A DNA stretch of 64,000 bases from Hyphodiscus hymeniophilus (taxonomy: Eukaryota > Ascomycota > Leotiomycetes > Helotiales > Hyphodiscaceae): NCBI GenBank assembly GCA_016508695.1, contig VNKQ01000011.1, positions 620,001 to 684,000 on the forward strand. The letters are read 5' to 3'. Of this stretch, positions 1 through 12,120 are shown in pieces. The notes under the pieces are model-generated. The model saw nothing but the letters and a program-made list of their open reading frames with translations. It was not told where the DNA came from and made no database searches. The position numbers and the translations under genes were made by a program. How positions within the stretch are numbered: position 1 is the first letter of the stretch; each line of letters begins with the position of its first letter.

Positions 1-371
1 GAATTTGCATTGTCCAAAGCACTGCTGAAGGACAGCACCGGAGAGGCCACTCCCAAGTCCTTGTGTGGCAGTGATATGCTCGACATTGTGACGCTCTGTG
101 CTCGCTCATCGTCAGGCTTGTATGATGCCTGTGATACTCGTTCCTGTAGTGTCGAATGCTCAAACTCGTCCTGCAGCTGACTGGTGGCTTGCACATCCAC
201 ATCTTCGTCGGATTCGTCGTCGCGCTCGTCATCCAGACGGCGACTCACGGCGGGTTCAAAGTCGAGATATGCCTGCGCGAGACTTCGGTACCGTGCATCG
301 TCTCGTCCTCGGCTTGAGGCTGTGGCGTGCACCAGAATCTCAACTTCTCTCCTCCCTGTGGTACCTGCCAT
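1..371 (-). CDS. 5' part of an unrecognised gene (runs off the window)
   Basis: An open frame on the minus strand starts at ATG 371 and runs without a stop to base 1, giving about 123 residues. It begins M-A-G-T-T-G-R-R-E-V-E-I-L-V-H, followed by a basic SRGRDDARYRSLAQAY stretch, then a strongly acidic patch (RLDDERDDESDEDVDV) and a Ser/Thr-rich tail. Codon use looks like real fungal coding sequence, and there is no intron signal before the window edge. I do not recognise the family; the charged low-complexity start suggests a nuclear or regulatory protein, but that is only inference. The overlapping plus-strand frames at 98-552 are shadows of this gene. Confidence 0.6.
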   Translation of the reverse strand, partial: MAGTTGRREVEILVHATASSRGRDDARYRSLAQAYLDFEPAVSRRLDDERDDESDEDVDVQATSQLQDEFEHSTLQERVSQASYKPDDERAQSVTMSSISLPHKDLGVASPVLSFSSALDNAN

Positions 372-801
372 GGATGCAGCAGGATCGTATGATCATGGTG
401 AGTGGGCAAGCAAGCAAGGCGATTGTGAGAGTGCGAAAGTGTGGTCGGCAACATTGTTGATGTTGAAAGAAAGAAACGTCCAGGCGTCAACGAGAAGTGG
501 GGATTCTAGGTGGGGTTTTCGCGACTCCCCACGACAACCAGTGATGATGTAAATAGACTTGTGAGAACCACTAACAGTAGTCGATACTTTCACAGTCGAC
601 ATTTGGATGGTTATAAATTTTAACACGAGAAGGGGTTATATCTATGCTTTCATACAATGTGCGATTCGAACACACAGTATTGAGGCTTCTACTGATCCCG
701 AAGAAGTACAGAGGGTGACTGGAAACCGGATTGAGGTGGTCGTGAGACTCGATAATTCTATATTCTACATTTTTATATTATTCCTATTAATGAGTATCTC
801 C
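372..801. other. intergenic region, AT-rich
   Basis: This stretch lies between the start of the partial upstream gene and the 3' end of the SAT4-like gene, so it holds the first gene's promoter and the second gene's 3' region. A GTTCGAATC box near 666 resembles a tRNA B box, but no matching acceptor stem or A box was found. No coding potential is seen. Confidence 0.4.
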
Positions 802-2106
802 CTAGCTCTTTGAAACCAGGTCATCATCGCTAGCTGATCTCTCCTCATACACCGTCCTTCCCGTGAATATTTCCCCTGATCTGATCCTCACCTTTCCTTG
901 TTTGTGAGGTGGCTGTTGCATCTCTAATACATCGAACGTCTTCTGCACGTGTATGCTACCCGGCGTAGAGACCAATTCGAAATTAGGATGGCCGTGTAGC
1001 GACTTTGTGATTCGTGATGCTCCTGTTGGGTTCGAGAACTGCCCAAACAGAAGTGGGAAATATCTTGCAGCGAGGGGCCGTAATGCAGAAAGGGAAGCGC
1101 AGATCAACGCAGTGCCAACCTCTGAAAGAAGCCATGATAGTTAGCATCTTTCAAGAAAGTATGAACAAGAATCCGAGATACATACCAATGACCGACCAGT
1201 TGTAAGATCCAACCGCATGATAACTGACATCAACACTCTCCAGGTTCCTCAATTGAGTTGTTCTGAGTGTGCTGGAAATACAGGCGCTATAACTGTCATC
1301 AGTAAACATGCGATATACGTGCCGGTGAAACTCACAAAATACCAATGCCAAATAGGAGGCAGAGAACGATTCTTTGAGGTTTCGCCATGCTCAGAGCCCA
1401 GAAAGTCGGCATTGGCAGAAGACAAAGTAACAGGTCCGTTCCAATGTTGAAGGCGGCAGCCACGTAGAAATACGTGACAATATCAAAGCACTTGGCATCC
1501 TTGATCGTGTAATCCCAAGCAGCTTGTACCGGAACGCAAGTGAATATGATTGCAAAGATAGATGTAAACCAGAAGCAAAAGACCACAGCTCCGACTGCGT
1601 ACATGATCCAGCGCAAACGGCTGTTTTTCGGAAAGATCCTAAGATATGTTGCGATGATGGAAAATTTAGTGAACGTGATCGCACTCGAGTATGACAGGTA
1701 AGAGCCGTATAAAGCTTTAGTAACTCTTGCTATGTCTGCTGGGAGATCCGCGAGATCGGGGCTGAGGTTCCATAGATGCTTTCCCAGACCAAAGTGCTCT
1801 CCTATGAGACCGCATATTGACAACAGAACGGCGAATAGGAGTGCTAGGATCATAAAAACTGTGGGAGAAGAAATCAGCTACGAGATGAAAGCGAGAGTAG
1901 ACTATGGTAGAGGAAGCTCAGGACTGACCATCGTCGAGACCTCCGGCACGCAGCATGCGAAACCTGACGAAGAATCTCAAGCCGGTACTCAGCAGTATCA
2001 ATGGCAGAAATATCGCGTTAATCTTAATGATCGAATCTTGCATTGAGCCATCATCCTTCTTCTCTCCAGTGAAATATGGCACGAGTGAGGGAGGTACTGA
2101 AGTCAT
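802..2106 (-). CDS. SAT4/rhodopsin-domain integral membrane protein
   Basis: Four exons fit in phase: 1929-2106, 1336-1858, 1186-1292 and 802-1121, giving 375 aa. The introns have donors GTCAGT, GTGAGT and GTATGT. The protein shows the fungal SAT4 (rhodopsin-like, formerly DUF3425-neighbouring) plan: an N-terminal helix ending in FVRFRMLRAGGLDD, then helices with FTKFSIIATYLRIFP, a long hydrophobic segment, the C-x(n)-W...C extracellular pattern (CVPVQAAWDY, DAKC), and the C-terminal helix pair with ALRPLAARYFP. These are seven-helix plasma-membrane proteins. Members lacking a CFEM domain, as here, have no settled function; some are linked to effector or GPCR-like signalling. The C-terminal tail of about 85 residues is hydrophilic and ends acidic. 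Family assignment is firm, role unknown. Confidence 0.85.
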
Positions 2107-4329
2107 TTGGCCGGTTCAGATGTAGGAAGGAATGCTGGTAACACAGATCTGCGAGGCATGCGTCGTGAGGGAAAACTTGACGCGAAATGGGACAGGATCA
2201 ACGAGGCATCTTCTGCACTGGCTGATTCTCTCAACACGGAACACCTCCGTTCAATATGACGGATGAAATCATCATGTCAAAAACGTGGGGAGACTAGCAT
2301 TGGGTGATAATCTTTATCGGGCCGTCAGCAGGCCGCTATCATCTATCTGTTCATCTAGCAAAGCAAGCCAAAGCACGGAAATGCTCCATTTCGAGGGCAG
2401 TGAAAGAATGTGCGGGTGGGATGCAGCCAGTGACACTCGTCAAAGGTGGTGTTTCAGCTCACGCCAGACCTGGTGCAAGGGGAGCTGGTGGAGGTGGATA
2501 TTGAGGAGAAAAGACGGCAGAGAACCGAACAACCCCGCCAATGAATACATGCAAGATAGGATTGTATACGGAGGTTTCCAAGATACCGAGAGATTGGGTG
2601 ATGAGTGGAGACCATATATGCATTAGACACGGGAGAGCAACAACCCCTTGGTGACACCACCTCGGCCTACTCGGGCACCAACAACGAGTCAACCAGCGGG
2701 CCCATCTCAGTTCTGGTGCAGGCCGCCTCGTGCGATGCGTGCATACCTCGTGCATCAGCTGGGAAGATGCCTGCTTGAATTTGCAGGATGCACATAAGAT
2801 CGAAGGGTATCGGGAGGGTACCTTGGGCCATGTCCAGGGGACGATGATGCCACTGCGGAGGTTTTTCGAGTGGGCTCGAAAGAAGGTGAGAAGTGAGAGG
2901 TGAGTGAGGGGCTTGGAAAGGAGCAGTCTCGCCCGAGCTGTACCGTCGGAAAAGGATTCAGTAGGCGATTGTGAGTAGGATGTGGTATCTTCCGTAAGTT
3001 AGATGGTTGTGAGGTAAGTAAGGTAAGTAAGGTATGTAAGGAGTAGATGAAGGTGGGAACTGGTGGGGAAGAAGATATTGATTGATCGATAGACTACTGT
3101 AGTACAGTACAAGTCCCTGGTCTATCTGGTGTATGTATTAGTCCAGCCAGCTAGCAGCCCGTGCATCCGCCCACCATCGCCCACCTGTTCCCCTTGAGGT
3201 CTGGGCCACTGAAGAAACCCACGGACCCCGTCCCAAGCAATGATACAAAAGACACTACGAGGAGCTAATAAGGGGACGACTTCCTTAATATATGGTTCTT
3301 GTCTTCGCTCCCTTACTTGCTAGGTTGGCATACACGCCACGTACTACCCAAGTATAGATACTTCTCCGTACCTGAGTACTAGACACAAAACCACCGCTCA
3401 CAATATCGACCTACAGTTGGTCTATGTAGCCACGCTGGGCTCCACCACTCCACTCTCTCTGTTGCTGGTGTATTATGACAAAACACCAAGGCCCGGTACA
3501 CTCAGAAAGCTTGTTCACATAGCCCATGCTAGTGTCCGATCCAGAATCCAGAGTCCACGATCTTGGGCTCAGATTCTCAGATCGAGGAGGAGAAGAGTCT
3601 GGTACAGTACTCCGCGGGGTTGTTTCGTTGGAGTTCTGCTTCGACTCTTCGAGTCCTTTACCCGTGCAACCCGCGTTTCTCTATTGAGGCGATACTTTAG
3701 ATCCTGGGATCCGGTTCACGCCCTGATATGCTACATCAAGATTTGTTTACACATCGTTACTGAACATACAACCTCGGAGTGAAGGCGGATGAGGCTCAGC
3801 TACTACTCCCTCTCAGGGCCTATCCCTCGTCTCTAGACTCTAGTACTTGCCTACTTTATCTACCAGTATGTGCAGCAGCAATAGCCTATGTTAATGCATC
3901 AAGCACATATCAATTATCAAAAACCTTCTAGGTTGTCACTTGTCACTCTATCACTATCGATAGCTTGCCGTCTTTACGAGCTGTCAAACTGCTCGTGCTT
4001 TTTTTTCGATAGCGGGATGGGGAATACTCCACTCGATCCAGATGTTCCAGATCACCTGTTCTAGGGCGCCACAGGAACTCCAACCAGGAGCGACTCCCGA
4101 GTCTTCAAGAGAAGTTCTTACTTCGAGACATGTCACCTCGTGCTGGGTCAGATGGTTCGTTCTCCACTTATTATATCAACCACAAACAGCATCCAGAACT
4201 CCCATGGATCAAAAAAACACTTCTCGATCTCTGAACTCCGACTTTCAACAATGCCCTACAGCTCCCATTAGCCATCGAGACATCCATTCTGCCGAGAAAG
4301 CTCCTCCAAGAACGCATGTCCCTCAAACC
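2107..4329. other. long intergenic region without recognisable genes
   Basis: About 2.2 kb with no frame that has sensible codon use, domain or splice structure. It holds the SAT4-like gene's promoter (close to 2107), a short GGTAAGTAA tandem repeat near 3020, and the 3' flank of the degraded oxidoreductase. The 121-codon frame at 3417-3782 and the 113-codon frame at 2285-2626 are low-complexity and look accidental. Confidence 0.4.
3013..3041. repeat. short GGTAAGTAA tandem repeat
   Basis: About three imperfect copies of the 9-mer GGTAAGTAA are read directly in the sequence. It is a simple microsatellite-like tract in intergenic DNA. Confidence 0.7.
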
Positions 4330-5655
4330 GCATCTTCAAAACTCAAAACTACAATTGACCTCCCCCTTCGCCCAAGCCCCCGTGATCTCCCCCACCTTCC
4401 CCGCTGCGAATCCCCCAAACCCATCATCCATCATCCCCATCCCCATCGCCTCACCCTCCACCGCATCCCCAAGTACCTTTCCTCCCTCCACCGTCTCCGT
4501 CTCGAAAGCGCAGACCTCGATCTTCAGATCCTCGTATCCGACCAGCAGAAATGCCCCCGGAGCAGTGCTCGCGGAATCTCGGCCTTCGCGCAGGAGAGCC
4601 TCCAATCCAAGCCCGGCGTGCCCGGGAAAGGCCTTGTCGCCACGGAGGGCCATCAACACGGGAATGAATCCCAGTGGACAGCGTGCCTTGGACTAAGATG
4701 GTATCTATCGTCCGCAGTCTTGGGGATATTCTCCTTGACTTGACGACCTTCCGTGACCCTTTGACGAGATTGATATGAATGAGGCCTTCTGCTCTCCAAA
4801 TCAGCAAGCCAAGGGGCTCTTCAAACCCGTACCCAAGCACAAACTGTAAATAACCCACTCTGGATAACGTGGGAGCCAGCAATCACTTCTTCTAAAGGGG
4901 GACTTTCCTCGAGCTGGGTCTCAAGAGCTATTCCCTCCAGACCCGTATTGGAAAAGCTTCTCCCCATCCATGGACTCATGCATTCCCGAACCAAACTGTG
5001 ACCAAGCCCCCCTCCAACCTCCTTATAGCAGATACCTGGTTCCCTCCCACGCACTCCAGTCTCCACGTCGAGCTCAACACCTCCCGACCGCACCGCCCTC
5101 AACCCGCTCCTTGAGCTCATGGATGACCGGAGCCTGACGAGCTTGTCGTCCCACGACGGCTGTCTAAACGCCCTTCTCCATCTTCAGCCTCAGAAGCGTC
5201 TCAGCAGCACATTTCACGAGCGGCTGCTCGACGAAGACGTCCTTCCCCGCCTTCAAGCCCAAGGCCGAGGAGATGGCCTTGAGGTAAGCCTCACGCGCAC
5301 AAATTGACCACCAGCTCACGACGGGGTCCTCGGCGCGGTCTGGACAACGTCTTCCCGCCATGGGCGAGTCTCCCAGCGTGGATTCATTCGCAAGAGATGG
5401 GGATTGAACGTGCCGGATCTCCATTGGCCTTGGTGGAAACTTGGAGGAGGGGAGGAGGTATTTCCGGATGGCAGGGCAGCCTCGGAAGATGCGACGGGTG
5501 AGTTGCAGATAGGTAGGTAGGTACGATCTCGTATTCTCGGCTGCCTGAGTGCCTTTAAGGTACTGCAGGCAGGTGAGGTGTCCACCGCGTGCCCAGCAAA
5601 TGCCTGATGTTGCGCTCAATGCTCAGGCCGATGATAGTACCCCTACCTTGATCGG
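4330..5655 (-). pseudogene. decayed Gal80-like / Gfo-Idh-MocA oxidoreductase
   Basis: Recognisable pieces of one NAD(P)-binding oxidoreductase lie in order on the minus strand but in different frames. They are: an N-terminal MAPIKVG (5643) followed in another frame by TIIGLSIERNIRHLL, the Rossmann start; then GLKAGKDVFVEQPL around 5225-5268, matching the family's conserved LxAGKDVFVEWPL; then EVGGGLGHSLV near 5020, like the GG.LTIHFGH segment; then a PLGLLIWRAEG block near 4790-4810; and YEDLKIEVCAFETETVEGGK near 4500-4560 with the closing FAAGKVGEITGAWAKG. Several frameshifts and in-frame stops (for example TGA just after the first segment) separate the pieces. The family acts as NAD(P)-dependent sugar dehydrogenases or Gal80-type regulators. 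No dense C-to-T decay typical of heavy RIP is obvious, so gradual decay is more likely. Confidence 0.7.
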
Positions 5656-6604
5656 TGCCATGACATGGCTGCTCGGTAGGTATCTCTGCAACTTACAGTC
5701 TCGGCCGATTGCGGCTTTTGTCAGAATGAGACTTGCGGCGGGGGGAATGGGAAAGCCTGCGAGGCTGTCGAAATATCTGTATGTCGAAGTGGGGTTGACA
5801 AAACGTGAACCGAAACCCAAGGTTAAACGAGAGAGCCAGGTGGTGGTCGAGAAGAAGCTCTGTGTAAAAAGTCAAAATTGGTGTTGTGCAGAGTCTGAGC
5901 GTAAACTGAATGGACATCGAAATAGTCAGCGGAATCTATCCTAGAAGAACGGTCATTAGGTAGGAGGTTTGATGATCTAGATCACGGATTGACGTTGTCG
6001 AGACTCAGCAGCAATCACAAAATGCAAATTCTGGCGTTGTCGGATATGCTAATCCGTCAGAGTCCGATTGGCACGAGGAGTTCCGTGAAATCGGCATATG
6101 GCCACATCAGGAGAGGTCTATTGACATGTGCTCGCATGTGATCAGTACGCCGGGAGACGGGAATGGGAGATTCATTTCATTGATCTGCTATAGACCTATG
6201 TAGCCATCTCCATCCACATCATAAATTCATCCCGCCTTCCCAGAAGAAAGAAGTCGAAGAAGCTCAGTAGATGCTTCCATCAAAACTTCCGAGAATAAAA
6301 AGCCGTCTGTCAGATGCCAGAACCTGTACTCCAAACATGACCAGCCCTCAATACCGAAGGAGCCAGAAGAAAATATCATATGACATTGACACATACAATC
6401 TTCAGCACGGCTGCCATATACGTCCAGCAATATGCTGCAGGGTGATTTTCGAGAAATTAATGCGATGAACGCCGGGGTGCATGCAGAAATGATAGTTTTG
6501 TGGGTCGAACAGAAAGGGTTCGATTGAACCTGTGGTATCGTTGGCGCTCCGCGCTTGAGGAAAGAAAATGGACGTAATGCGTTGAGTGAGGCGGTTTGGA
6601 GCAC
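5656..6604. other. intergenic region
   Basis: Contains the former promoter side of the decayed oxidoreductase and the 3' flank of the LIM-RhoGAP gene. The 125-codon minus frame at 6227-6604 directly follows the RhoGAP stop codon and has no recognisable features. Nothing else is seen. Confidence 0.35.
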
Positions 6605-9600
6605 TCATGAAGCCCCGGTCACACCGACGGATCCGTTCTGAGGTCTTCCCCATCCAGAATTTCGGTATTCACGACGTTGGCCGTCTTGCTGACTGTCTGG
6701 AGTACCATTACGATACGGGTAGTGAGGCTGCTCCAACTCCGGACCTTGCCACTGTTGTTGAGGAGGTGTGTTCTGGTTTGAATTCCCTCCGAATGGTACA
6801 TTTGGGTCCTGAACGTGTCGAACGCTGCTCTCTTTCTGCCATGCAAAAGCTTGAGAAGGATCGGTGTCAACGCGGGTCACCACTGGAGCTAGCGGGCGAC
6901 CACTATCCTTGGACCGACTAGATAATGGTGACTCGACTGTTTCGACTTTGTGTTTTGGACCGCCACTTGCACCAAGATCTCCATATCGTTTGAGAATCTC
7001 CTTCGTGGTGATATCACTTGGGTTGTTGAAAAGTGCTGGATCAGTCAAAATCGACTGAAGATCTTCAGGGACCTGTTATGTTTGTTAGCATCAATTACTA
7101 TCAGAGCTGTACATTCACCCACCTCACACATCTGCTCATTGCACTCGATGAGCGTGTGTACGACCTCGATCGCCAGGAAATTGTCGTCGACTGGGGTCTT
7201 CGCATTGGTGAAAAGAATATTTGGTGCAATCACAGTCGCTAGATTGTGCGTGTCCATCTTCGATCCGGACTCTTCATCGACCTGGTGGAAAGATGCAACC
7301 CAGTTGAAGAACGAGCACAGAATTTCAAGAGTATCTCGGTGGGCCTTGGGTAGGAGACAGCATGTTAAATGAAGTATCCGCCGGCGCTTGTCCTCATCGG
7401 CAATTTTCTGGGAGGCGATGAATAACCGATGTAGCTTGAAAGTCAGCAATGGGTCAGGAAGCTCGCGCAAATACTTCTTTAGCAAAGCAGCGACCTGGAC
7501 CACATTCTCCTTAGTTAAATCCACTGCATCACAGCCATCCTTGTCAATGGTCGCCATTGTTTCGTTCAGTCTTTTGATGTTACCGTTCTTTCGGAAAACA
7601 CCTTCAACAGAGAGATCCATCTTGCGCATGGTGCTGATGGAGTCATCAATAATAGCAGGGATCCGTAATGCTCCAGAGCTGATACCGTCGGTCGAATCGG
7701 CTCCATCTCTGTCAATGATGATATCAAGTGGGACACCAAAGACTCCCTTCTTCTTTCCACCCTTCTTGCCATCGTTCTTGAATGCCTTGCCCATCTTATT
7801 CCAGAAAGTAGGCTTTCTTGTCTCAATCAAGTTGAGCAGCTCCTCCATCGTGAAATGTCCCTCCAATATAGGTTGCATTGCAATGACTGCCACATGGCGA
7901 ACGATAAAATACTCCAGTGCAGACAGCTCGGAGAAGTACTTCTTGCCCCCGTCTCGTCTTTGCGGTGACGGTTCAGTTGCTGGTTGGTCAAGAGGGTTTC
8001 CGTTAGAGAAGTTGCGCTGATGTCCGTTCTGAAGCTTCGGCTGGTCGCGGTCGGTGATGGAATTTCGGAAAAGATCGTGTCGAGCATGCTTGTAGGCGTT
8101 CGGTCTCTGCTCCTTAGCTTGCTCTGCAGCCACAATTCTGGGAATGTCGTCTAGCGTGATAGCATCTTGATGTCCAAACATAAGCTCCGTCCTAGCATCA
8201 GTAGCAGCATCGCGTTCTTCCACAATTTGGAAACCGGCACTTCTCGAATCCGACCCATCCGCGCCCGCCGAGCCCGGTCTACGACCTTCAGGAACATCCA
8301 TGATTCGGGACGTCCGAGCCTTCTTAATGGTAGATGACAGATGCTTGTCCATGCGCGTACTCCGTAATCGACGAACATCGTTCAACGTGTTTTCATAGGA
8401 TGATGGAGCAGGGGCCTCTTCGACTCGCCCTCCATATGATTTTGATCTGGTGTCTGCCCTCAAGAGAGGCGGATCCAACTGAGCTGACACCCTATGTCCT
8501 TCGCTAGAGTTGTAGCCGTTCAAGTTCGGATCGTCTGATGTGTGCGGAAGCGCACCGCTGGTTCGAAGCTGTTCTAGAAGTCTTGCCAGTGCAACTCTCA
8601 GGAGAAAGACATATTGTTCTAGCCGTGTAACACGGATGAAACCCGCAACAGAACCAGGAGATCGGCTTTCGCAATTATTGCAATAAACTCGTCGATCTTT
8701 CTCGCTGAATCTCGCATCCTCAAGGTTCTGGCCGAGTTCTCGTGAGCAGTTGCTACACTGAAGACAGGTCAAATGCCATCGTCGCTCTCCATTCCGCGTG
8801 CATGCTTCATCAATCGGACTCCGGCAATTATAGCAATGATCAGATTCGGAACCTGATAGCCCAGGTGTACCAGTCGTAGCTTCTAAGGATCGATCATCGC
8901 TTCTGACTGGCTCCATATCACTAAGATCATCCAAGAATTGGAGAAGCCCATCCGAGGTGTGGTATTCTCGTTCCAACTTTAGAGCGCCTTGAAGACAGAT
9001 TCGGATAAGGAGTTTGAGGTAGTGGGCTAAGCCTGTGACCAGCGCAAGAAGTTCTTGAGTAACTCCCAGCTTTCGTACGCCACTCTCCTGGGTGTTCTGC
9101 AGAAGTGCGAAGAAAGCGACAATCTTCTTGCACAAAAGCTTTGCCTCACGAGCATATGATAGTCCTATGTCTTATCAGCATGAAGCTACACCTGGCTAAT
9201 TGCTCGAAAAAGTACTGACCTTTGCCTCCTGATCGCGTCATGTTCGCATCGAGCTTATCCCCAGTGTTGAAGAGTATGTCAACATGCCAGATAAACTTCT
9301 TGGCGACTAACACACCGTCACCATAAGCTCCATTACTTACGTGCAAAAGCATGTCGGATATGCAAGCAGCTGATGACTCCTCAAATGTTGAAAGAACACT
9401 CCAGATCTTATACACCTTCTCCTCCATCCTCTCTTCTTCCTCGCGCACCTGATTTCTTCCTTCCTCATCCGTAGCGTTCTCCAGTTGACGGTTGATCTCG
9501 GTCGCATCTTGAGGTAGAGCAAGTCGGACGTTCCAGAACTTATGGATCATGTAGCATTCAGGATGCCAGTGTTGGTTTTGTCCGTTCCGAAATATCTCCA

Positions 9601-10370
9601 CAAATTGTTTCAAGATTGCTGTTTGGCATCCGTTACATCGCTGAGCAAATTGAGTCGAGTAATGGTAATGGCAATAGACTTGTCCATCATGCTCATAGTA
9701 GCTATCCTGTGCGCCAAAAACCGTTGTACACACTGAGCAAGTGAAGTGGTCGATATGGTATTTCCGTTCAAGGGCCGTGATGTATGATCCGCGCAGTGCT
9801 CCATTACATTTATAACATATAAGGTCCAGTCGTCGGAAGTAATCTGTTTCGCAGAGCGGATACTGACCTTCGCCATTTTCTTCGTCAACAGGAAAGAACT
9901 TTGATGCTACAATTTGTCCACAGTCCTGTGGAGTTGGTAGTTAGCAAGTGCATGGCCAAAGCACGACATCATTCACGTACCCGACATTTAAAGCAGTCCA
10001 AATGGAACGTGCCACCGAGTGCGCGTACGAACTGGCCGGTTAAAGGTTCACCACACTTCTTACACATGCGCATTTGACCACTCGTAGTTCTCCCATTTCG
10101 AGTACGTGAACGATTGCGCTCTTCACTTGTCTTGTGGTGGGAATATGAATCTCCTTCTCTATCTCGTTCACGGCCACTTGTACTTCCAGCAGGCGATGCG
10201 GCCATCCTATTCTCCGTGCTAAACGCGCCATTTGGTCTTGAAAGCTGCTGCTGGGTGTCTACAATGGCAACGTCTCTCTCGGATTGATATCGTCTACCAT
10301 CCTCCGCATATGCTTGGGGCCCACGATTTCTGCCATCTCCAGACGGGCCTCCCTCAGACTGGGGACCCAT
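6605..10370 (-). CDS. LIM-domain Rho GTPase-activating protein (Rga1/Rga2 type)
   Basis: Exons 9981-10370, 9220-9925, 7123-9164 and 6605-7072 join in phase to 1,201 aa. After a Ser/Arg-rich leader come zinc-binding LIM modules: CKKCGEPLTGQF with HLDCFKCR (about residue 102), CYKCNGALRG with HIDHFTCSVC (about 165), a further CNGC half-module, and a separate LIM module CYNCRSPIDEACTRNG with HLTCLQCSNC near 476. The C-terminal RhoGAP domain (about 838-1040) begins FGVPLDIII and contains the arginine-finger loop VEGVFRKNGN and the conserved KKYLRELPDPLL and NLATVIAPNI blocks. Proteins of this layout switch off Rho/Cdc42 GTPases at sites of polar growth and septation. The tail after the GAP domain is Gln/Pro-rich and probably disordered. 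All key residues are present, so the protein is probably active. Confidence 0.93.
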
Positions 10371-12120
10371 TGTGTGTGGTCAAAACCGTGCAGCGTCTAT
10401 TTTGCCGTTGTGACTGTAGGGTCTGAAAGGACCGTTGGTCGGCAACACGTCACTTTTCGGTCGAGGTCGACGGTTTACGTTCTCTAGACCTCGACGCTTG
10501 ATGCGCTGAGGTGTTCGCCGGATAATTGATCTCGATTCCTATCGATATCAACGACTAGTCTTTTCGAGTCGCATGGATCTCGTCAATTGGTCTTTGCAAG
10601 TACCGATAATGTGTTGGCGACTCAAAGGCCAAGAAAAGGTCCACCCTGCAGGAACTGAAACAACCACTTCAACCAAGAATAGTAGTTTCGTCTTCACAAC
10701 CTGTTTCCTATCTGCGCGGTGGCATCGATACGAGGTGGCGGACCATTGATAAGGGGCCTTGATCGTGTCCGATGGGATAGATTTCAGTCGCGCGTCAGAG
10801 TCGGTGAGACACAGATGTCGTAGGATTCGAGGGTTTGTTCGCGCGCCAGAAGTATTGTGTTGATGGGGTTTGCCGTGCCTAGACGGCTTTGAGAGTATGC
10901 GCGAATTGCGTCTGTCTGTATGGGAACAGTGCAAGGCGCGTTGAGACAGAACGGGATTGATCGGGGTGATACCTTGGTTTGATGGTCGCTATTTTGAAGG
11001 GTCGAGCACAGGTAGTTGTCACGGGGTTTTAGTGTCTACTGGTACCTCCGCTCCATAAGGCGGCGATGGTACGTGCACTGGATTTCCTCCGCCGCTTTAG
11101 TCTACTGTATACAGTCCATATTTCAATCACTCTGAGTGCTTGGATACAAGACGTGGTGTTGTTGTCTTGTATTGATACATGACGACCATGTTGGGCGATG
11201 CTTCTGGTTGTTACAGACTCGTAGAACGTTGCACTTGGTAAATTTGCACACACATTCCATCATTGCCCGTTTAACATTCCAAAGGGTGTAGTAATTGGAC
11301 TTGAACAGAGTCTCCAGGGCCAGGCCCCAAACAAAGCACCGAAATACTTGCTCCAGTGCTACTCAATCTAGTCAATCACAGGTCAACCCGCCCAGGTCCG
11401 ATTGTCAAGTTGACATACGAAGGCAGTGAGAACCCGATGTTTGTGGAGACTTCGCTTGATTGCCTTGAAATGAGGCTATTTCAAAGCGACCAAATGCTCT
11501 CAAACCATGAAAGAGCTGCAGACGAATAGATGGATATGATAATATTCAATGCAGTCTGTCAAGACGCTGCATTGACTGCCTTTCAACCTCGAGATTACTG
11601 TATTACTCAGGATATCAAAGCCAAGACAATGATGAATGAGAAAGCCCTCATAGAATTGACAATATTATTTGGCGAAGCTCATGCCACGATAGGCTTGCTC
11701 TTTGTCCAGACCCTAAAGACCTCAATGAAAACTCCAGAGCTCTAGAATACAGAAGACATAGTATTCCATCCTCCTCCAGGAAACTAGAGTGCACAAAAGG
11801 CATGGTGACCGGGAGAATATGTTTACGCTCGCTGCATCGAGAACGGACTTGGTTCATGGCCTACGCTGCTAAAGTTCATAACATACTCGTATCCAACTTG
11901 AATTGTTTGTGCAAGTCAGCCTCACGGTGAAACCTTAAACCCACTAGCGCCTGGCTCCCGGCTGGCGGATGCCTTGCTTGTTGAACCTCTGACGAGCGAG
12001 CAGGCACAACCCAATACTGTACCTCACACTTTACTCATCCAACTTCAGCTCTTCCCACATGAAATACCTTACAGAACCTAGATACTCGGATTCCCTAAGC
12101 GATTCTTGACTGGCAACAAT
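10371..12120. other. intergenic region between divergent RhoGAP and E2 genes
   Basis: About 1.75 kb serving both a minus-strand RhoGAP and a plus-strand E2 gene. Frames such as 10548-10934 have no domain and no splice context. No repeat, RNA gene or further gene was recognised. Confidence 0.4.

Noticed and set aside
600..760. Possible tRNA (GTTCGAATC B-box-like motif on the minus strand near 666)
   Set aside because: A T-arm can be drawn, but no acceptor stem partner or A box is found at the right distance.
4042..4743. 233-codon plus-strand frame
   Set aside because: It lies antisense over the decayed oxidoreductase; the minus-strand blocks explain the sequence better.
7388..8020. 210-codon plus frame inside the RhoGAP gene
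   Set aside because: Antisense shadow of the RhoGAP domain exon.
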